From contig URBQ01000005.1 in the NCBI GenBank assembly GCA_900546115.1, positions 17,114 through 81,113 on the forward strand: a DNA stretch of 64,000 nt. Direction: 5' to 3'. Shown piece by piece: positions 16,362 to 24,922 of this stretch. A model generated the notes under the pieces. It was not told the DNA's origin. It saw nothing but the letters and a program-made list of their open reading frames with translations, and did no database searches. Source of the DNA: an uncultured Collinsella sp. (lineage in GTDB: Bacteria > Actinomycetota > Coriobacteriia > Coriobacteriales > Coriobacteriaceae). The position numbers and the translations under genes are program-made. Numbering within the stretch: position 1 is the first letter of the stretch; the number at the start of each line of letters is the position of its first letter.

Positions 16362-17465
16362 TTGTCTACTAACGCCTCTGGCAGCCCTGTTCTGTCGCTG
16401 CTTATTCCCATTTACAATGTTCAGCGCTACCTGCGCGAGTGTCTCGATTCCGCCCTGGCGCAGACGCTCAAGGATATTGAGATCATCTGCATTAACGACG
16501 GGTCGACCGACAACTCGCCGGCGATTATCCGCGAGTATATGGAGCGCGATGGGCGCGTCAAGATGATCGACAAGGCCAACAGCGGCTACGGCGACTCGAT
16601 GAACCACGGTCTGGAGATGGCGCGTGGCAAGTACGTTGGCATCTTGGAGTCCGATGACTTTATGGCGCCCGACGCACTCGAAAAGCTTGTCTCGGCCGCC
16701 GATAGCAATAATGCCGACTTTGCGAAGGCGAACTTTGATTTCTACTGGTCTAAGCCCGAGGAGCGCCGTTCGCTGCACGAGATGTTTAGACCTCAGGATT
16801 GCGGCAAGCCGGTGCACCCGAGCGATACGACGCAGTTCTTTAAGCAAAAGCCATCGATTTGGTCGGCCGTGTACCGTCGCGATTTTCTTGAGCGCAACGG
16901 CATTAAGTTCCTGCCGACTCCGGGGGCATCCTTTCAGGACACGTCATTCGCCTTTAAGGTGATCGCGTGCGCCGATAAGGCTGTTTACCTGCATGATGCC
17001 GTGTTGTCGTATCGCCAGGACAACGAGAATTCCTCGGTCAATTCTTCGGCTAAGGTTTTTTGCGTCAATACCGAGTATGCCGAGATTGAGCGTTGGATTC
17101 GAGAGGATTATGCCCGCGACCACGCAAGTGATGACGTCGCGCGCATGCTCAAGTTCAATCAACTCATTAAGTACGATTCGTACATGTGGAACTATGTGCG
17201 CCTGGCGCCTAAGTTCTATAAGGAGTTCCTGGTGCAGATGGCTAAGGAATTTCAGGCGACCTTGGATGCGGGGGAGTTTTCGCTTGACGACCTCAAGCCG
17301 TGGAAGCGCGCGAATCTCGCTGCCATCCTCAAAGATCCCGAGGGCTGGGTGGATGAGCATCCGAGCTTTGCGACGGACGGCGCTCTGGGACGTGCCAAAT
17401 ACTACGCATCGGTTGGAGGCCCCGGCGTGGTCGCCGCCTTCCTCATCGAATCGCTGAGGGGGTAG
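16362..17465 (+). CDS. GT2 glycosyltransferase
   Basis: A 367-residue family 2 glycosyltransferase. The nucleotide-binding part (about 10-110) has LLIPIYN, INDGSTD and the DxD-type motif ESDDF near 97; TPGASFQDTSF near 186 is the usual acceptor-side segment. The C-terminal 150 residues are helical and variable. It starts with TTG at 16362, set by AAGGAG six bases upstream. It leads a co-directional run of five GT2 genes (to 23272). About 125 bases of its 5' part are almost identical to the gene at 18587. The sugar transferred is not known. Confidence 0.88.
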   Translation: MSTNASGSPVLSLLIPIYNVQRYLRECLDSALAQTLKDIEIICINDGSTDNSPAIIREYMERDGRVKMIDKANSGYGDSMNHGLEMARGKYVGILESDDFMAPDALEKLVSAADSNNADFAKANFDFYWSKPEERRSLHEMFRPQDCGKPVHPSDTTQFFKQKPSIWSAVYRRDFLERNGIKFLPTPGASFQDTSFAFKVIACADKAVYLHDAVLSYRQDNENSSVNSSAKVFCVNTEYAEIERWIREDYARDHASDDVARMLKFNQLIKYDSYMWNYVRLAPKFYKEFLVQMAKEFQATLDAGEFSLDDLKPWKRANLAAILKDPEGWVDEHPSFATDGALGRAKYYASVGGPGVVAAFLIESLRG

Positions 17466-17471
17466 GTCGGC

Positions 17472-18512
17472 ATGGGAGAGGCCTCGTGTCCTAAAGCTAC
17501 CATTGTCGTCCCCGTTTACAACTCTGCGCGTTCCATTCAGCGATGCCTCGATTCGCTGTTGGCCCAGTCCGAGCGCTCGATTCAGGTTGTCTGCGTCAAC
17601 GACGGTTCGACTGATGATTCGTTGAACGCGTTGCGCCAGATCGCGCAGGCCGACGATCGCGTACTGGTGATTGACCAAGAAAACGCGGGCGTCTCTTGTG
17701 CTCGAAATGCCGGTATCGATGTCGCCGAGGGCGAGACCGTCTTTTTTGTGGACGCCGACGATTACATCGATGCCCAGACGGTCGAGCGCGTGTTGCATGC
17801 CATGGAGTCTGCGGATGCCGAGGCCGCCGTTTTTGGCGGCGTCTGTGAACCTGCCGATGCTGCCCCCAAACGCGTCCAGCAACTCATGAGCCCCAAAGCT
17901 GGTACCTTCGGCGCCCGCGATCCCCAACTGCTGTTCCATTCGAATGCGCAGCCCTATGCCTGCCGTGCGGCTTTTTCGCGTGAGCTGCTCAATCGCGAAG
18001 GCATTCGCTTCGCCCCCGGTTTGGCTTTGGGCGAGGACGTCGTCTTTCAATTTGCGGCTTATGCGCTTGCCCGCAAGACCGTCGTCATGCCGGACAAGTT
18101 CTACCACTACGTGATGGAGAGCGAATCGGCGACGCACGAGTTCAACAGTGCCGAGGCTCGCGCCAAAAAGCTTGACGCCCACATGAGGATGCTCGAGGAG
18201 GTCTTGGAGGACTGGGCGGCCTACGATTTTTTGGACCTGTGTCCCGGCGAGCTGATAACTTGGTTTTTGGACCTTATTGTGTTCGACCTGGCGCGCTTGG
18301 ATGCCGATGGTTTCCGCCGCGTTGCCAGTCGCGTCAACAGGGCTTTCACGACGTTATTGGGAACGGAGTGGGCGGATATGCCTGCTAAGGGCGCCGTTCG
18401 CCGTGTTGCCCACAAGCTCGTTGCGGCGACCTCGGGCGTTTCGATGGCAGACGCCGCGCTGTTCTATCTTTCGACTCGCGGTCTCAAAGCCTGCCTGGAG
18501 CGCTTTATCTAA
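17472..18512 (+). CDS. GT2 glycosyltransferase
   Basis: A 346-residue family 2 glycosyltransferase with IVVPVYN, VNDGSTD and FVDADDYID (the DxD motif) in the first 110 residues and the acceptor-side motif LGEDVVFQF near 190. It begins 6 bases after the previous stop, so the genes are probably co-transcribed. The weak site GGTAGG precedes the start. Donor and acceptor cannot be named. Confidence 0.87.
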   Translation: MGEASCPKATIVVPVYNSARSIQRCLDSLLAQSERSIQVVCVNDGSTDDSLNALRQIAQADDRVLVIDQENAGVSCARNAGIDVAEGETVFFVDADDYIDAQTVERVLHAMESADAEAAVFGGVCEPADAAPKRVQQLMSPKAGTFGARDPQLLFHSNAQPYACRAAFSRELLNREGIRFAPGLALGEDVVFQFAAYALARKTVVMPDKFYHYVMESESATHEFNSAEARAKKLDAHMRMLEEVLEDWAAYDFLDLCPGELITWFLDLIVFDLARLDADGFRRVASRVNRAFTTLLGTEWADMPAKGAVRRVAHKLVAATSGVSMADAALFYLSTRGLKACLERFI

Positions 18513-18586
18513 TTCCAAGCGCTGCCGCCCGCCGCAACTCGGCTGCTAAAATAACCCTGTTACACGCTATTCAACAGGAGGTTCTC

Positions 18587-19705
18587 TTGCAGAACTCTGA
18601 TACCCCTAAAGTTTCGCTGCTTGTCCCCATCTGCAATGTCGAACGCTACCTGCGCGAGTGCCTCGATTCCGCCCTGGCGCAGACGCTCAAGGATATTGAG
18701 ATCATCTGCATTAACGACGGGTCGACCGACAGCTCGCCGGCGATTATCCGCGAGTACATGGAGCGCGACTCCCGTGTAAAGATGATCGACAAAGCCAACA
18801 GCGGCTACGGCGACTCGATGAACCGCGGCCTGGAGATGGCGCGCGGTGAGTACGTGGGTATCCTTGAGTCCGACGACTTTATGTTTGAGGATTCGCTCCA
18901 AAAGCTGGTCGCCAAGGCGGATGCCGAGCACGCCGATGTGGTGAAGGGCGACTTCTATCTGTACTGGTCCACGCCCACCGAGCGCCGCGAGCTGTTTGGG
19001 ATCATCGACGAGCATATGACGGGTGCCGCGTATCGCCCCGTCGATTGCCCGGGCATCTTCTACCGCAAGCCTTCCATCTGGTCGGCTATCTATCGGCGCC
19101 AGTTCCTCAACGACAATCAGATTCGGTTCCTTCCCACGCCGGGTGCCTCGTATCAGGACGCAGGCTTTAACTTTAAGGTTTGGGCTTGCGCCGAGCGTGC
19201 CGCGTTTATTGCGGACCCCATTTTGTGCTATCGCCAGGACAACGAGAAGAGCTCCGTTAATTCGCCCAACAAGGTGTTTTGCGTGTGCGATGAATATGCC
19301 GAGATGCAACGTTTTTTGGACGAGCGTCCCGAGCTCAAGGCTCAGCTTCAGGGCATTTTAATGCGCATGAAGGTCGATACGTACCGTTGGAATGATGAGC
19401 GTCTGGTCGATGAGCTGCGTGAGCAGTTTTGGGAGAAGGCCTCGCCCGAGCTCAAGACCGACTGGGATGCCGGTCGCTTTGACCTGTCGCTGTTTGATCC
19501 GCGTGGCGAGACCGACTTGCGCCTGATGGTCAAGTCGCCCCGCGCCTATATCGATTCGCGCTTTGACTTTAAGAAGCCGGGCAAGCTCAATACGTTTAAG
19601 CACTACTTTAAGATCGGCGGCTTGCCGCTGGTCTGGCGCGTGCTGACGTATCAGCGCACCTACGGCGACAACCCGCACCCCGATGACGTTCCGGCCGCAC
19701 AGTAG
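18587..19705 (+). CDS. GT2 glycosyltransferase, close paralogue of the 16362 gene
   Basis: A 372-residue family 2 glycosyltransferase starting at TTG (18587), with CAGGAGG seven bases upstream. LLVPICN, INDGSTD, ESDDF and TPGASYQDAGF occur in the same order as in the gene at 16362. The first 125 residues of the two are nearly identical, and the DNA is nearly identical over 18644-18768 even at third codon positions; further on they diverge. The pair probably adds the same or similar sugars at different positions. Confidence 0.88.
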   Translation: MQNSDTPKVSLLVPICNVERYLRECLDSALAQTLKDIEIICINDGSTDSSPAIIREYMERDSRVKMIDKANSGYGDSMNRGLEMARGEYVGILESDDFMFEDSLQKLVAKADAEHADVVKGDFYLYWSTPTERRELFGIIDEHMTGAAYRPVDCPGIFYRKPSIWSAIYRRQFLNDNQIRFLPTPGASYQDAGFNFKVWACAERAAFIADPILCYRQDNEKSSVNSPNKVFCVCDEYAEMQRFLDERPELKAQLQGILMRMKVDTYRWNDERLVDELREQFWEKASPELKTDWDAGRFDLSLFDPRGETDLRLMVKSPRAYIDSRFDFKKPGKLNTFKHYFKIGGLPLVWRVLTYQRTYGDNPHPDDVPAAQ

Positions 19706-19717
19706 GAGCGAGTGACT

Positions 19718-20785
19718 ATGGCTACCCCCAAGATTTCCGTTGTCGTTCCCATCTACAAAGTGGAGGAGTGCCTGGCCTGGTGCCTGGACTCCCTGCTTGC
19801 GCAGGACATGCCCGATTGGGAAGGCGTGTTAGTCAACGATGGCTCGCCGGACGGTTCGCGCGATATTGCGGCTGCCTATTGCGAAAAGGACGCGCGCTTT
19901 AGGCTGGTTGATAAGGAGAACGGCGGCCTGTCGAGTGCGCGTAATGCGGGTATCGCCGCGTCCACGGCGCCTATCGTAGCGTTTTTGGATTCCGATGATC
20001 GGTTCACGCCCGATGCATGCCGCGTGATCGTCGATGCCTTTGAGCGCGAGGACTGCGACGTTTTGACCTTTGGTGCGAATCCGTATCCGCTGGAGGCGGG
20101 GTATCCGTGGCTTAACTATGCACTGAGTCCACGCGGTGTGTCGTTTGAAGGCTATAGCTCTGACCTGCTGTTTAAGGAAGCATCTCGCCCCTTTGCATGG
20201 CGCACCGCCTGCAGGCGTGAGTTTTTGCTGGGTAACGGGATCGTGTTCGACGAAACCGTTAAGTATGGCGAGGACCAGGTCTTCGATTTTGCCGTGTACG
20301 GTCGTTCGCACAAGACCGCGCTTATTTCGAACAAGCTGTACGACTACCGCGTGGCGCGCAAGGGTTCGCTCATGGACACCATGCGCTACGACGACGAGAC
20401 ACGTCTGCTGGAGCACGTGAAGATTTACTCCGCGGTGCTGGCTGACTGGCAGCGCGACGGTCTCGATGCTCAGCATGCCAATGACCTGGCGTACTTCCTC
20501 TGCGACCTGGTGCTGTACGATGCGCTCAGGTTGCTGGGTTCGGACTGCGGCAAGGTGTTTGCTGCCGTTGCCACGGCACTTGCCGGTTCTGCCGTGGGCA
20601 GCGATGCTGCGCTCGCACAATGCGCTCCTTCTGTTGCTGCTATGGTGCGTGCGGCGCTTACCAGCAAGGCCCCCAATGCCCGTGGGTGCAAAAAGCTCAT
20701 GTTCGATTACGACGTCTTGAGGTTTGGGCGCCTGGGTGCCTGCAAACGCATGGCAGCGAACGCCCTGGGAAAGCGAGAATTGTAG
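19718..20785 (+). CDS. GT2 glycosyltransferase
   Basis: A 355-residue family 2 enzyme with SVVVPIYK, VNDGSPDGS and LDSDDRF (DxD-type) in the first 100 residues and YGEDQVFDF as the acceptor-side acid. I take the ATG at 19718, nine bases after TAGGAG, rather than the GTG at 19712. It follows the previous gene by 12 bases, and its stop is directly followed by the ATG of the next gene. Confidence 0.87.
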   Translation: MATPKISVVVPIYKVEECLAWCLDSLLAQDMPDWEGVLVNDGSPDGSRDIAAAYCEKDARFRLVDKENGGLSSARNAGIAASTAPIVAFLDSDDRFTPDACRVIVDAFEREDCDVLTFGANPYPLEAGYPWLNYALSPRGVSFEGYSSDLLFKEASRPFAWRTACRREFLLGNGIVFDETVKYGEDQVFDFAVYGRSHKTALISNKLYDYRVARKGSLMDTMRYDDETRLLEHVKIYSAVLADWQRDGLDAQHANDLAYFLCDLVLYDALRLLGSDCGKVFAAVATALAGSAVGSDAALAQCAPSVAAMVRAALTSKAPNARGCKKLMFDYDVLRFGRLGACKRMAANALGKREL

Positions 20786-23272
20786 ATGAGTATCAAGCGT
20801 TTGGCACTTTGCCGCAGTCAGGGCCGTCTGTTTGTGCTGCTTCGTTTTGGCGGTCAGGATGTCGCCGCGCTTATTGAGCGGGAGGGTTCTCAAGCGTTTG
20901 CCCATGCGACGACGAGCGGTTCTTGTGTGCTGTCGCTGGTGCTCCCGGTCGATCATGGCCGTGTGCTGGCGCTTTGCCCTTCCGTTTTCGATTACGAGCG
21001 CGAGCTCGCCGTCTTGGTGCTTCCGTTTTTGGACGGCTCGTCGATGGATGTCGTTTTTGCATCCGGTGGCCAAAGGTTGGGCTCCATTCGCCTCGATAGC
21101 CGCGTGGCCAAGCTGGAATCCAAGATTAACTACAAAGCAAAGCCTGCGCTGTGTGCGCTTATCCGCGATGCGCAGCGTGGCGAACACTGCGGCCTCTACG
21201 AGATCGATGCCATTCGCTATTTGCCGGCAGACGCCGGCGCGGCGTGGCGCTATGAGGTTACCTGGGCTGGAGACCCTCAGTGCGCACCTGAGCTCCAGAT
21301 TTTCGATACGCATATGAATGCCATCGATGTCACCGTGCATGTGTTTGAATCGCAGATCGATGTGCCACAGCAGAACGGATGCCGCGTCAATAAAACGTAT
21401 TTGAGCGTTGAGATGCCCCAGGATATACGTGATTTTGTCGCGATTGCAATCGACCCCGCGGGGCAGATCCAGAGCGGTTTTTGCGCCATGGATGGTCGCC
21501 TGTACAACGGCATGGTCGATGACAGTTGGAACCGCATGAAGGACGCGCGTGCGGACGACGCAGCTTATCGACGTTGGTTTGAGCAACATCGCGCAAAGCC
21601 GGGCGATTTGGTGTGCCAACGTGTCGCTTCGGCGGCCTTTGCCTATAGACCGCTCGTGAGCATTGTGGTGCCGTGCTATAAAACTGATCGGGTCTACCTG
21701 CGCGAGCTGCTGGACTCGGTGCTAGCTCAGAGCTATGGCAACTGGGAATTGCTGCTTATGGACGCCTCGCCCGAATGGGATGCGGTGGCCAATCTTGCGG
21801 CTGCCGCCAATGACGAGCGGGTTTGTCGTATTGAGCTGCCTGGCAACGGCGGCATTGTGCTCAACACCAACGCTGGTATTCAGCAGGCGACTGGAGACTA
21901 CATCGCGTTCTTGGACCATGACGACATTCTGGAACCGGACGCGTTATTCCAGTATGTTTCCGCGCTGAATAAGGCGGCCGAGGGCGAGCGCCCCCAGGTC
22001 CTGTTCTGCGACGAGGACGTGTTTCAGAAAACGGGGGAGTGGGGTCAGCCGGTCTTTAAGACCAAGCTCAACGCCGATCTGCTCTATAGTCATAACTGTG
22101 TGACGCATTTCCTGATGGTGGAGAAGGCGCTCATCGATTACATTGGCACGTCCCCAGAAGATGTTGCGGGTGCCCAGGACTACGACCTTACGCTTCGCTG
22201 CCTTGCGGCGGGCGCGCGGTTTGAGCATGTTGCGCACGTGCTGTATCACTGGCGCGTTCATCCGGGATCGACCGCCGATGGTTCTGCCGATAGCAAGCCG
22301 TATGCTATTGAAGCCGGGCGCCTTGCGCTTCAGCGCCACTTTAACGCACTGGGCATTTGCGGAACGGTCGAGGAGACCGAGACGCCGTTTGTCTACCGCA
22401 TGCGCTATGCGCTGCCGGAGCCTGCGCCGCTGGTGAGCATCGTGATTCCCACCAAGGATCACGTTGAGACGCTCGATGCCTGTGTGGCGTCGATCGCTCA
22501 GAAGGCCACGTATACCAACTACGAGATCGTCTTGGTGGAGAACAACAGCGAAGCCCCGGAGACGTTTGCGTATTACGAAACCCTGCCGGAGCGCGTGGCT
22601 GCAGCATCCGAAGGTAAGGGCACCGCGCGCGTTGTGTACTGGCCGGGCGAGTTCAATTACTCTCAGATCGTCAATTTTGGTGTGGAGCACGCCAGGGGCG
22701 ACTACCTGTTGCTGCTCAACAACGATACCGAGGTCATAAGCTCCGATTTTATCGAAGAGATGATGGGGTATCTGCAGCGTCCCGATGCGGGCGTGGTGGG
22801 CGCCAAGCTCTATTTTGCCGACCATCTGGTGCAGCACGCTGGCATTTTGGTCGGTGTGCGCGGCGCACTTGCCCATGCCAACCAAGACTTCTCGGCAAAG
22901 CGCGAGGGCTATCTTGCTCGTGCTGTGCGCCCGGGCAACTTTAGCGCCGTGACGGGTGCCTGTCAGATGGTGCGACGCGACGTATTTGAGCAGGTCGGAG
23001 GCTACAACGAGGAATTCGCCGTTGGCTTTAACGACGCAGACTTTTGCCTGCGCGTATGGGAGGCGGGCTACCGCACCATCTATACGCCCTATGCCGAGCT
23101 GTATCACTACGAGTTCACCTCGCGCGGCAGGGAAGAGGCCAACGAGGAAAAGTTGCGCCGCTGGAAGCGCGAACAGGCACTGTTCATGCAACGCTGGCCT
23201 GAGTTCTTCTTGACGGGCGATTCATGGTTGGGGCCGAACTTGTCCTCCGACAGTGAGTACTTCTCGTTTTAG
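20786..23272 (+). CDS. Two-domain GT2 glycosyltransferase
   Basis: An 828-residue protein in three parts. Residues 1 to about 280 form a beta-rich N-terminal domain without catalytic motifs. The first GT2 domain (about 288-520) has SIVVPCYK and FLDHDD. The second (about 548-800) has SIVIPTKDH, LLLNNDTEV and a tail with GFNDADFCLRVWE, as in rhamnosyltransferase-type enzymes such as WbbL. Two-domain enzymes of this build often assemble a repeating disaccharide or polymer. It is the last of the co-directional GT2 run and has a diverged homologue on the minus strand at 47253. dTDP-rhamnose genes in the window make rhamnose a likely donor for one domain. Confidence 0.88.
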   Translation: MSIKRLALCRSQGRLFVLLRFGGQDVAALIEREGSQAFAHATTSGSCVLSLVLPVDHGRVLALCPSVFDYERELAVLVLPFLDGSSMDVVFASGGQRLGSIRLDSRVAKLESKINYKAKPALCALIRDAQRGEHCGLYEIDAIRYLPADAGAAWRYEVTWAGDPQCAPELQIFDTHMNAIDVTVHVFESQIDVPQQNGCRVNKTYLSVEMPQDIRDFVAIAIDPAGQIQSGFCAMDGRLYNGMVDDSWNRMKDARADDAAYRRWFEQHRAKPGDLVCQRVASAAFAYRPLVSIVVPCYKTDRVYLRELLDSVLAQSYGNWELLLMDASPEWDAVANLAAAANDERVCRIELPGNGGIVLNTNAGIQQATGDYIAFLDHDDILEPDALFQYVSALNKAAEGERPQVLFCDEDVFQKTGEWGQPVFKTKLNADLLYSHNCVTHFLMVEKALIDYIGTSPEDVAGAQDYDLTLRCLAAGARFEHVAHVLYHWRVHPGSTADGSADSKPYAIEAGRLALQRHFNALGICGTVEETETPFVYRMRYALPEPAPLVSIVIPTKDHVETLDACVASIAQKATYTNYEIVLVENNSEAPETFAYYETLPERVAAASEGKGTARVVYWPGEFNYSQIVNFGVEHARGDYLLLLNNDTEVISSDFIEEMMGYLQRPDAGVVGAKLYFADHLVQHAGILVGVRGALAHANQDFSAKREGYLARAVRPGNFSAVTGACQMVRRDVFEQVGGYNEEFAVGFNDADFCLRVWEAGYRTIYTPYAELYHYEFTSRGREEANEEKLRRWKREQALFMQRWPEFFLTGDSWLGPNLSSDSEYFSF

Positions 23273-23585
23273 TGCGAAGTAATGCCAAGTTCCGGCAAAG
23301 TATCCTCAAGAGCTGCAAGGGCGGTGGGGTTCAAGTACTCCTCGTTCAAGCAGCTCTTGTCATATCGAAAACGTGCCTCAAGATTTTTACAGGTGGTTGT
23401 ATTAAATCGGTTCGCTCATGCGCTCAGTTTGCCTTAGAAGCTATTTGGCGTAACGGTTGGGGTTCGGCGACTCATATTTAAATTGCAGTCACAAAGACAC
23501 CTTTTATCGATTTCCCGTTGAAATACTGAATTGATAGTTTAAAAATAACTTAAGAGAGCCTTAAATCTCGGAGAAAGGATGTCGT
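23273..23585. other. Intergenic region before the first choline-binding protein gene
   Basis: About 310 bases with no supported gene. The 3' half is AT-rich and probably carries the promoter of the next gene; I cannot assign boxes confidently. Confidence 0.4.
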
Positions 23586-24842
23586 ATGAAAAACCTTCGA
23601 GAAAGATGGCGCGGACTAACAGTGCTGGGAGTTGTTGCATTTGCCGCTGTCTGCATGACGGTTGCCCCGGCGCCCTCATTTGCTGATATTGCTGGCGGTG
23701 GCGGAGGCGGTGGACCGATTACGGAATGGTGTTCCGACGGTCGTCCGAAGACTGGACTCGTTCGGTGCGAGGACGGCAACCTTCGCTATTTCGATCCCGA
23801 AACTGGCGCCATGGTCACGAACCAGTGGCATAACGAATACGAAGCTGTCTGGTACTATTTTGGCGCTGACGGGATCGCGGTGTCGGGCTGGCAGTCTATC
23901 GGTGGGGACAAGTATTACTTCTACCCCGAAAGCCATGATATGGCATACGGCCGAGTTCAGATTGACGGCAAGAACTACTTCCTGAACACCCCTGGTGCCA
24001 ACGCCGATGGCCGCATGCAGCATAGCGGCTGGCTCTATGACTCCATCTATGGAAAGTGGTTCTATGCGACCTCCAGTGGCGAACTGCTGACCGGTTGGCA
24101 TAATATCGGTGGAACTTGGTATTATTTCGACGAGTATGGTGTCATGCTGACCGGCTGGATCAACGTTTCGGGGACGTGGTACTACGCCAACGCTTCCGGT
24201 GCGATGGCCACTGGCTGGCTCAACATCGGCGGTACGTGGTACTACCTCGACGGTTCGGGCGCCATGGTCGCTAACAGCTGGCGCAGCCTCGGCGGCTCCT
24301 GGTACTGGTTCGGCGACTCCGGTGCAATGGCCACTGGCTGGTTCTTGGCAGGCGGCTCTTGGTACTATGCGAGCGGTTCGGGCGCCATGGCAACCGGCTG
24401 GCTCAGCAATGGCGGCACGTGGTATTGGCTCGGAGGTTCGGGCGCTATGGCCTCTAACTCTTGGGCTAGCGTTGGTGGAGTTTGGTACTGGTTCGACGAT
24501 TCCGGCGCGATGGTTACCGGCTGGCGTCAGGTCGGCGGCGCCTGGTACTACTTTAGCGGTTCCGGCGCTATGGCCCACGACGCCTGGGTCGGCGACTACT
24601 ACCTCCAGTCTTCCGGTGCCATGGCTACGAATGCCTGGGTTGGCTCCTACTATGTCGGCGAGGACGGCAAGTGGATTCCGGGCTATGGTTTAGTTTGGTA
24701 TAAGAGCGGTAGCCATGTTTACCATACGCATAAGTGCCGTACCGTTGGCAAGGACGCAAAGGGCTATTCGCAGATCTCTATCCAGGAGGCCCAGAGGCGT
24801 GGCGCTTCACGAGAGTGCAAAAACTGCCAGCAAATTGGCTAG
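23586..24842 (+). CDS. Secreted choline-binding-type repeat protein with Cys/His tail
   Basis: A 418-residue secreted protein. The signal peptide (1-33, basic then hydrophobic) ends in FADIA. A poly-Gly stretch follows, then about a dozen cell-wall-binding repeats of roughly 20 residues (pattern GW-x-x-x-GG-x-WYY-x-x-x-SGAMATG), the aromatic type that binds choline in pneumococcal proteins. The last 45 residues form another small domain: VYHTHKCRTVG near 377-387 and ECKNCQQ at the end, a His/Cys pattern seen in small metal-binding tails. No enzyme domain is visible. AGAAAGGA precedes the start. It opens the cluster of six such proteins around the lic genes. Confidence 0.88.
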   Translation: MKNLRERWRGLTVLGVVAFAAVCMTVAPAPSFADIAGGGGGGGPITEWCSDGRPKTGLVRCEDGNLRYFDPETGAMVTNQWHNEYEAVWYYFGADGIAVSGWQSIGGDKYYFYPESHDMAYGRVQIDGKNYFLNTPGANADGRMQHSGWLYDSIYGKWFYATSSGELLTGWHNIGGTWYYFDEYGVMLTGWINVSGTWYYANASGAMATGWLNIGGTWYYLDGSGAMVANSWRSLGGSWYWFGDSGAMATGWFLAGGSWYYASGSGAMATGWLSNGGTWYWLGGSGAMASNSWASVGGVWYWFDDSGAMVTGWRQVGGAWYYFSGSGAMAHDAWVGDYYLQSSGAMATNAWVGSYYVGEDGKWIPGYGLVWYKSGSHVYHTHKCRTVGKDAKGYSQISIQEAQRRGASRECKNCQQIG

Positions 24843-24868
24843 TACATTACTGAGCTAGTTTTGATTGA

Positions 24869-24896
24869 GGCCCCGTTGCCCTGAGGTGACGGGGCC
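24869..24896 (+). terminator. GC-rich hairpin between two repeat-protein genes
   Basis: An 8-bp perfect outer stem (24869-24876 with 24889-24896) just after the first repeat-protein gene. It is not followed by a T-run, so termination would be weak; it may separate the two genes or act as an attenuator. Confidence 0.5.
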
Positions 24897-24922
24897 ACTG
24901 CGTGATTGGATACTGTGCTGCT

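Noticed and set aside
19829..21619. Long open frame (596 codons) on the minus strand
   Set aside because: Antisense to two glycosyltransferase genes; no recognisable domain.
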